Source: Nonomuraea purpurea (GTDB lineage: Bacteria > Actinomycetota > Actinomycetes > Streptosporangiales > Streptosporangiaceae). Taken from it: DNA of 64,000 nucleotides. Both the position numbers and the translations under genes were made by a program. Position 1 is the stretch's first letter. Each line of letters starts with the position of its first letter. Of this stretch, positions 59,244 through 64,000 are shown piece by piece. The stretch is taken from the NCBI RefSeq assembly GCF_042650645.1, contig NZ_JBHSBI010000046.1, positions 13,855 through 77,854 on the forward strand, given 5' to 3'. The notes beneath the pieces were generated by a model. That model was not told where the DNA came from and searched no databases. It saw only the letters and a program-made list of their open reading frames with translations.

Positions 59244-60223
59244 TCGACCTGATCCAGATCGGCCTGGGCCCCTGGGGGACCGACTGGGCCACCAAGATCA
59301 TTCCGCAGCTCGCCGACGTCAGAGTGACCGGCTGGGTGGACACCGACCCGGACGCGCGGGCCGCGTTCGCCGCCAGAACCGGCACCGACGCCGTGTTCGC
59401 CTCGGTGGAGGAGGCGTTGGCGGCCACCGGAGCCGTGGCCGCGATCGCGCCGGTCGCGATCGGCGCGCACGCGGCCGTGGCCGGGCAGGTGCTGCGGGCC
59501 GGCGCGCACCTGCTGCTGGAGAAGCCGTTCGCGCTGGACACCGCCACCGCCAGAGAGCTGTCCGACCTCGCCGCGGAACGCGGCCTGGTCTTCGGCATCG
59601 ACCAGAACTACCGCGTCTTCCCCGCTGCCCCGGTCGTCCGCGACCTGATCGAACGGCAGGCCGTCGGAACCATCCGCCGAGTCTCGCTCGAATGGCATCG
59701 CGACCACCAGGGCGTCAGAGACTCCAACTCCCTGGTCGAGCTGGCCATCCACCATTTCGACCTCATGCGGTACCTGTTCGGGCGCGAGGGCGTGGCCATC
59801 ACGTGCGTGCCGGCGACGCCGGTGCGTTCCGCCCAGGACCGCACGCCGGGGGCGAGCCTCATCGTCGAGCTGGACGGGGGCCTCACGATCGACTACGTGC
59901 TGGCCAGCCAGGGAGTCGACGCGCAGACGCCGTGGCCGGGCGTGTGGCGGATCTCCGGCGACGAAGGGCTGCTGCGGTGGGGCGGGCCGGACGACCACCG
60001 CGCCGTGTCGATCACCGACGCTGCCGGGACCGTGACCGCCGTCGAGGTGCCGGAGCTGCCGTTGTTCGAGCGGGCCGGGGTGCTGCGCGCCTTCGTCGAC
60101 GCGATCGCGGGCTCGGGCGTGCCGACCTCGCCCGCCGCCGACAACGCGCACAGCGTCGCGATGCTGGAGGCCGCGCTGACCTCGGCGCGCACCGGGGAAC
60201 GGACGAGGGTCCAACGATGGTGA
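59240..60223 (+). CDS. Gfo/Idh/MocA-family NAD(P)-dependent oxidoreductase (ThuB-like)
   Basis: 327 residues. Rossmann domain with the fingerprint IGLGPWGTDWA, the family EKP motif in LLEKPFALD (about 94), and the catalytic region LVELAIHHFDLMRYLFG (His). It oxidises a sugar or its 3-position hydroxyl with NAD(P). ATGA overlap with the ThuA-like gene and 7-base overlap with the permease gene. Confidence 0.87.
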   Translation: MIDLIQIGLGPWGTDWATKIIPQLADVRVTGWVDTDPDARAAFAARTGTDAVFASVEEALAATGAVAAIAPVAIGAHAAVAGQVLRAGAHLLLEKPFALDTATARELSDLAAERGLVFGIDQNYRVFPAAPVVRDLIERQAVGTIRRVSLEWHRDHQGVRDSNSLVELAIHHFDLMRYLFGREGVAITCVPATPVRSAQDRTPGASLIVELDGGLTIDYVLASQGVDAQTPWPGVWRISGDEGLLRWGGPDDHRAVSITDAAGTVTAVEVPELPLFERAGVLRAFVDAIAGSGVPTSPAADNAHSVAMLEAALTSARTGERTRVQRW

Positions 60224-61161
60224 CGGCCGCGAACCCGGCAGGCGAGCGGGTCGCGACGGCCGGACGACGACGGCGGCAGGGCGGAGGCGAGGTGCTGTTC
60301 GGCCGCAGGACGATGGTGTTCTTGCTGCCGGGAGCCGCCTATCTCGCGGTGTTGTCGGTCTATCCGCTCATCGACCTGTTCCGTACGGCGTTCTCCGACG
60401 TGACCGCCGCGAACCTGCTGGGTGAGCGGCCGTTCAACGGGCTCGCCAACATGTGGCGGGTGATCGAGGACCCGTCGTTCGGCTCCGTGGTGCTGCAGAC
60501 GCTGGTCGTCGTCGCGATCGTGCTCGTGCTGGGGCTGGCCGGCGGGTTCGCCGCCGCGCTGATGCTGCGCCCTCGGACGCGGTTGAGCAGCGTCACGCTC
60601 GGCGTGATGGTGTTCGTCTGGACACTGCCGCCGGTGGTCGCCGGGAATCTGTGGAAATTTCTGCTTGAGTCGGGCGGGCCGGTCAACGCCGTGCTGCTCT
60701 GGCTGCACGTGATCCAGCAGCCGATCCCCTGGCTCGCCAACGGCACGTTGGCGATCGTCGTGCTCGGGCTGGTCAACGCCTGGATGGTGGTGCCGTTCTG
60801 CGCGCTCGTGCTGCGCGCGGCGCTGCTCGACGTCTCCAAGGAACTGCTGGAGGCGGCCGCGCTCGACGGCGCGGCGGGCTGGAAGGTGACCAGGTACATC
60901 GTGCTGCCGCTGCTGCGGCCCGTCATCTCCATCCTCGGCGTGCTCGTGGTGATCAACGCCTTCCGCTCGTTCGACCTCATCTTCGTCATGACGAGCGGCG
61001 GACCGGGCACCGCCACGACCACGCTGCCCTACCTGGCCTACCAGCAGGCGTTCAAGTTCTACGAGTTCGGCCAGGGCTCGTTCACCGCGACGTTGTCGCT
61101 GGTCATCGTGCTCTTCCTGAGCGCCGTCTACCTGCGGATGAACCGGAGGGAGGGCCCATGA
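60217..61161 (+). CDS. ABC sugar transporter permease (MalF type)
   Basis: 314 residues. An Arg-rich N-terminal tail (AGRRRRQ) precedes six membrane segments. EAA loop ELLEAAALDGAAGWKVTRYI. Part of the ThuA/oxidoreductase operon, without its own ATPase. Confidence 0.9.
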   Translation: MVTAANPAGERVATAGRRRRQGGGEVLFGRRTMVFLLPGAAYLAVLSVYPLIDLFRTAFSDVTAANLLGERPFNGLANMWRVIEDPSFGSVVLQTLVVVAIVLVLGLAGGFAAALMLRPRTRLSSVTLGVMVFVWTLPPVVAGNLWKFLLESGGPVNAVLLWLHVIQQPIPWLANGTLAIVVLGLVNAWMVVPFCALVLRAALLDVSKELLEAAALDGAAGWKVTRYIVLPLLRPVISILGVLVVINAFRSFDLIFVMTSGGPGTATTTLPYLAYQQAFKFYEFGQGSFTATLSLVIVLFLSAVYLRMNRREGP

Positions 61162-61979
61162 CCGACGGCAAGCGCAACACGGCGGTCACCGTGGCCGGCT
61201 GCGTGGTCCTGCTGGCGGTCTACGCCCTGCCGCTGTACTGGCTGCTCGCGACCTCGTTCAAGAGCATGAAGGACGTGTTCGCCGGGTCGGCGGCCGTGTT
61301 CTTCACACCCACCGCGCAGGCGTACGTCGATGTGTGGAACGGCGGCTTCGCCACCTCGGCGGGCAACTCGCTGATCATCGCCGTGGCCACCACGGTCATC
61401 GTGCTGGCCGTCGCCGTGCCCACCTCCTACGGCCTGGCCCGGCTCAACGGCGTGGTGGTGACCGGCGGGCTGGCCCTGCTGGTGATCCTGCAGATGGTGC
61501 CGACGACCTCGACCCTCATCCCGCTCAACCGGCTGCTGGCCCAGTGGGGGCTGACCGGCAACCTGTACGGCGTCGCGATCGCGATCGCCGCGACCAACCT
61601 GCCGTTCAGCATGCTGCTGCTGCGGCCGTTCTTCACCGGGGTGCCGATCGCCGTCGAGGAGGCCGCCGCCAGCGACGGCGCGAACCGGTGGCAGCGGTTC
61701 GTGAAGATCGTGCTGCCGATCACCCGCAACGGGATCGCGACCGTGGCCACGCTTACTTTCATCGGGGCGTGGGGCGAGTTCCTGTACGCGATCACCTTTC
61801 TCAACGACCCGGTCCTGTACCCGGTCAGCGCGCTACTCGCGCAGCAAATGTCCTCCTACGGGGTGAACTGGCCGGGCTTGATGGCGGTCTCCGTCCTGGT
61901 CTCGGTCCCGACCGTACTGATCTATCTGTTCGGGCAGCGACTGCTGGTCGGCGGCATCACGATGGGAAGCGTGCGTTGA
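61158..61979 (+). CDS. ABC sugar transporter permease (MalG type)
   Basis: 273 residues starting in an ATGA overlap, six membrane segments, EAA loop IAVEEAAASDGANRWQRFVKI. Its stop codon is part of the TTGA that starts the binding protein. Confidence 0.9.
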   Translation: MTDGKRNTAVTVAGCVVLLAVYALPLYWLLATSFKSMKDVFAGSAAVFFTPTAQAYVDVWNGGFATSAGNSLIIAVATTVIVLAVAVPTSYGLARLNGVVVTGGLALLVILQMVPTTSTLIPLNRLLAQWGLTGNLYGVAIAIAATNLPFSMLLLRPFFTGVPIAVEEAAASDGANRWQRFVKIVLPITRNGIATVATLTFIGAWGEFLYAITFLNDPVLYPVSALLAQQMSSYGVNWPGLMAVSVLVSVPTVLIYLFGQRLLVGGITMGSVR

Positions 61980-63199
61980 TCTCTGTAAGACTCCGCGTGG
62001 TCGCGGCGGCGACGGCCCTGTGCGCCCTCGCCGCGTGCGGCACCGCCGGCTCCGGCGGCGCGGCCAATGCCAACCAGGTCACCTTCTGGCACTACTACGC
62101 GCAGGGCATCCCCGCCACCGCGAAGTTCACCAAGGACCTCGGCGACATCTACGCCAAGGCCAAGCTGCCCAAGCCGCTGAACAGCGTCTACGTGCCGGCC
62201 GAGCAGCTCACCCAGAAGGTCGTCTCCTCGGCGGCCACCAGGCAGGGCCCCGACGTGTTCGTCCAGGGCGGCGCCGACCTGCTCCAGCTCGTCAAGGCCG
62301 GCGCGATCGCCGACTTCACCGCGCAGTTCGACGCGTTCAAGGACAAGGCCCAGATCCCCGACGTCAACGTCATCAAGCACGACGGCAAGGTGTACGGCGT
62401 GCAGGGCTTCAACAACACCACCGCCCTCTGGTACAACAAGACGATCCTGGACGAGCTGGGCATCGCACCGCCGACCACGATGGACGAGCTGAACGCCGCC
62501 CTGGAGAAGATCGGCAAGAAGTACGTCGGCATCGGCCTGGCCGGCCAGGGCGAGCAGGACGTCAACGCCTTCTCCTTCATCACCGCCTACGGCTTCGACT
62601 ATTCCAAGCCCGGCGCCGCGGCTCTGGAGAACGCCTTCAAGCTGGTCGGCGGCTGGGCCGAGAAGGGCTACGTGCCCAGGGACGCCGCCACCTGGACCCC
62701 CGACGTGGCCTTCCAGAAGTTCGCCGCCGGCGGCATGGCCTTCGTGGTCGGCGGCAACTGGCAGTACGGCAACGCCAAGAAGACCGCGTCCTTCGAGTAC
62801 GGCGTGGTTCCCGTGCCCAACGGGCCGGCCCCGGCCAAGGTCTACCAGTTCGGCGACAACGTCCACATCAGCGCGTTCACCAAGGACAAGGACGCCGCCT
62901 TCAACGCCGTCGCCTCCATGTTCCTCAGCAAGGAGGGCGAGCTAGCCGCCCTTGAGGCGGGCAGCATGCCGGTGCGCGAGGACCTGGCCGGCACCGAGGG
63001 CATGAAGGACCCGATCTACAGCCAGTTCAACAAGGCCCTGGAGAACGGCGTGCCGTACCTGCTGCCGGGCTTCGGCACCGAGCTGACGCAGATGCGCAAG
63101 CCGGTGGCCGAGGCGTGGAGCTCCGTGCTCGCCGGACAGTCCACGCCGCGCGAGGCGGCCGCCAATGCCGTCGCCGCCGTCCAGCGCGCCGCCCAGTAG
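61976..63199 (+). CDS. ABC sugar-binding lipoprotein starting at TTG
   Basis: 407 residues from TTG 61976, whose last two bases are the first two of the permease TGA stop (TTGA overlap). No ATG or GTG in frame leaves a full signal sequence: the short basic start MISVRLR is followed by a hydrophobic core and lipobox CALAAC. The body is a family 1 solute-binding protein (ALWYNKTILDELGI). Placing the binding protein last in the operon is unusual, since the other two sugar operons put it before the permeases. Confidence 0.85.
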   Translation: MISVRLRVVAAATALCALAACGTAGSGGAANANQVTFWHYYAQGIPATAKFTKDLGDIYAKAKLPKPLNSVYVPAEQLTQKVVSSAATRQGPDVFVQGGADLLQLVKAGAIADFTAQFDAFKDKAQIPDVNVIKHDGKVYGVQGFNNTTALWYNKTILDELGIAPPTTMDELNAALEKIGKKYVGIGLAGQGEQDVNAFSFITAYGFDYSKPGAAALENAFKLVGGWAEKGYVPRDAATWTPDVAFQKFAAGGMAFVVGGNWQYGNAKKTASFEYGVVPVPNGPAPAKVYQFGDNVHISAFTKDKDAAFNAVASMFLSKEGELAALEAGSMPVREDLAGTEGMKDPIYSQFNKALENGVPYLLPGFGTELTQMRKPVAEAWSSVLAGQSTPREAAANAVAAVQRAAQ

Positions 63200-63228
63200 T
63201 CCCCGACACCTTCGAGGGAGCAATCCGC

Positions 63229-64000
63229 ATGCGCCTGCGTGCCACCCCCGTCATAGCTCTCGTCCTGGCGATGATCGCCACTCTGCTGAGCGCCGCACCG
63301 GCCGGCGCGGAGGTCGTCCATCCCCGCCAGCAGTGGTTACGAGACTCCACCGCGGGCCTGTTCCTGCACTGGGGCATGTTCACCGCACCCCGCCACCTGG
63401 ACTGCGCGGCCTGGGAGCGCGACGTCACCGAGGGCGGCTGGAACGCCGACTACTGGATCGACCAGACGCGTGACCTCGGCGCCTCCTACATCGTCCTGGC
63501 GACCTTCCACAGCGCGCTGGGGTACGCGCGTCCCTGGCCCTCCGCGGTTCCCGGGAGCTGCGCCACCCGCCGTGACTTCCTCGGCGAGCTGGTGAAGGCC
63601 GGGAAAGCGAAGGATGTCCGGATCATGCTCTACATGACCGACGACCCGCAGTGGCACGACAGCCAGGGCGTCGAGATGCTCGACTCGGCCGCGTACTCGG
63701 CCTACAAGGGACGTCAGGTCGATCTGACCACCCGTCCGGGTTTTGGGATGTTTAGCTATGACCTGTTCGTTGAGGTTATGGAGAAATATCCGGACCTGGC
63801 TGGGTTCTGGATCGACAACGAGAACGAGTACTGGCAGCAGAACGGCCTGTACGAGAAGGTCCGCGAACGCCGTCCCGACTGGTTGCTGAGCAACAACAAC
63901 ACCGACACCCCGATCATGGACACGGTCAGCAACGAGCAGAAGACCGGCATGACCCCCTCCTACGACTACCCGCAAGCCGCATGGACCCCGATGCCCCGCC
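63229..64000 (+). CDS. Secreted GH29-like alpha-L-fucosidase (5' part, runs off right edge)
   Basis: 257 complete codons before the edge, from ATG 63229 with GAGGGAG upstream. A Sec signal occupies about 1-28 (cleavage after APAGA). GH29-like marks: AGLFLHWGMFTAP, LGASYIVLATFHSALGYARP, and FWIDNENEYW in the nucleophile region. The second GH29-type gene in the window, but exported, unlike the one at 38744. Residues about 165-190 use AT-ending codons far more than the rest. Confidence 0.75.
   Translation, partial: MRLRATPVIALVLAMIATLLSAAPAGAEVVHPRQQWLRDSTAGLFLHWGMFTAPRHLDCAAWERDVTEGGWNADYWIDQTRDLGASYIVLATFHSALGYARPWPSAVPGSCATRRDFLGELVKAGKAKDVRIMLYMTDDPQWHDSQGVEMLDSAAYSAYKGRQVDLTTRPGFGMFSYDLFVEVMEKYPDLAGFWIDNENEYWQQNGLYEKVRERRPDWLLSNNNTDTPIMDTVSNEQKTGMTPSYDYPQAAWTPMPR

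Overview
The window is high-GC DNA from an actinomycete. GTG and TTG starts, four-base stop/start overlaps, lipoprotein-anchored sugar-binding proteins, DmdR/IdeR-type iron boxes, and long spurious antisense open frames caused by GC-rich third codon positions all point that way. The species cannot be named from the sequence. It reads as an accessory, metabolism-rich segment: specialised metabolism on the left, carbohydrate and nitrogen catabolism on the right. No tRNA, rRNA, CRISPR array, insertion sequence or phage gene was seen.

Left part (1-10.1 kb). The end of an iterative aromatic polyketide synthase gene runs off the left edge (KS-AT-DH-like). It is preceded by a KAS III-like acyltransferase of the ChlB3/AviN/CerJ kind and by a decayed flavin monooxygenase remnant, so a polyketide cluster probably continues leftwards. 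Next comes a two-gene minus-strand unit: a 1131-residue CHAT caspase-like protease with an unrecognised 222-residue partner. Divergent from it is a tiny secreted peptide gene built of 14-residue repeats, whose third repeat is cut by a TGA. A strong hairpin terminator and a cupin gene follow.

10.1-16.6 kb. A FadR-type regulator faces a sugar-acid operon: binding lipoprotein, two permeases, D-galactonate dehydratase (DgoD) and a D-mannonate dehydratase-family enzyme.

16.6-38.2 kb. A nearly complete coelichelin-type hydroxamate siderophore cluster. It has a formyltransferase, an ornithine N5-monooxygenase, an esterase, two Fe-siderophore permeases, a binding lipoprotein, two half ABC exporters flanking a three-module NRPS, and an MbtH-like protein. 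The A-domain specificity codes I extracted are DINYWGGIGK, DFWNIGMVHK and DMENLGLINK. They fit formyl-hydroxyornithine, threonine and hydroxyornithine. Iron boxes lie at three promoters. The importer ATPase (CchE equivalent) is absent.

38.7-64 kb. A GH29 fucosidase with an ABC sugar importer, and a GPH-type sugar symporter on the opposite strand. Then a minus-strand operon with a PucR regulator, an NCS1 permease with a C-terminal Cys-pair tail, PxpB, PxpC, PxpA, biotin carboxylase and a biotin carrier, which together look like a split urea-carboxylase-like enzyme. After a methyltransferase and a small membrane protein come a DUF4185 secreted protein, a ROK regulator and a GH36 alpha-galactosidase. 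Divergent from the galactosidase is a ThuA / Gfo-Idh-MocA / ABC importer operon ending in a second GH29-like gene that runs off the right edge. A palindrome of the form ACATCSGATGT sits upstream of the first fucosidase gene and, slightly degenerate, next to both starts of the galactosidase/ThuA divergent pair. This suggests a shared regulator. None of the three sugar ABC importers carries its own ATPase gene, so a shared MsiK-type ATPase elsewhere is likely.
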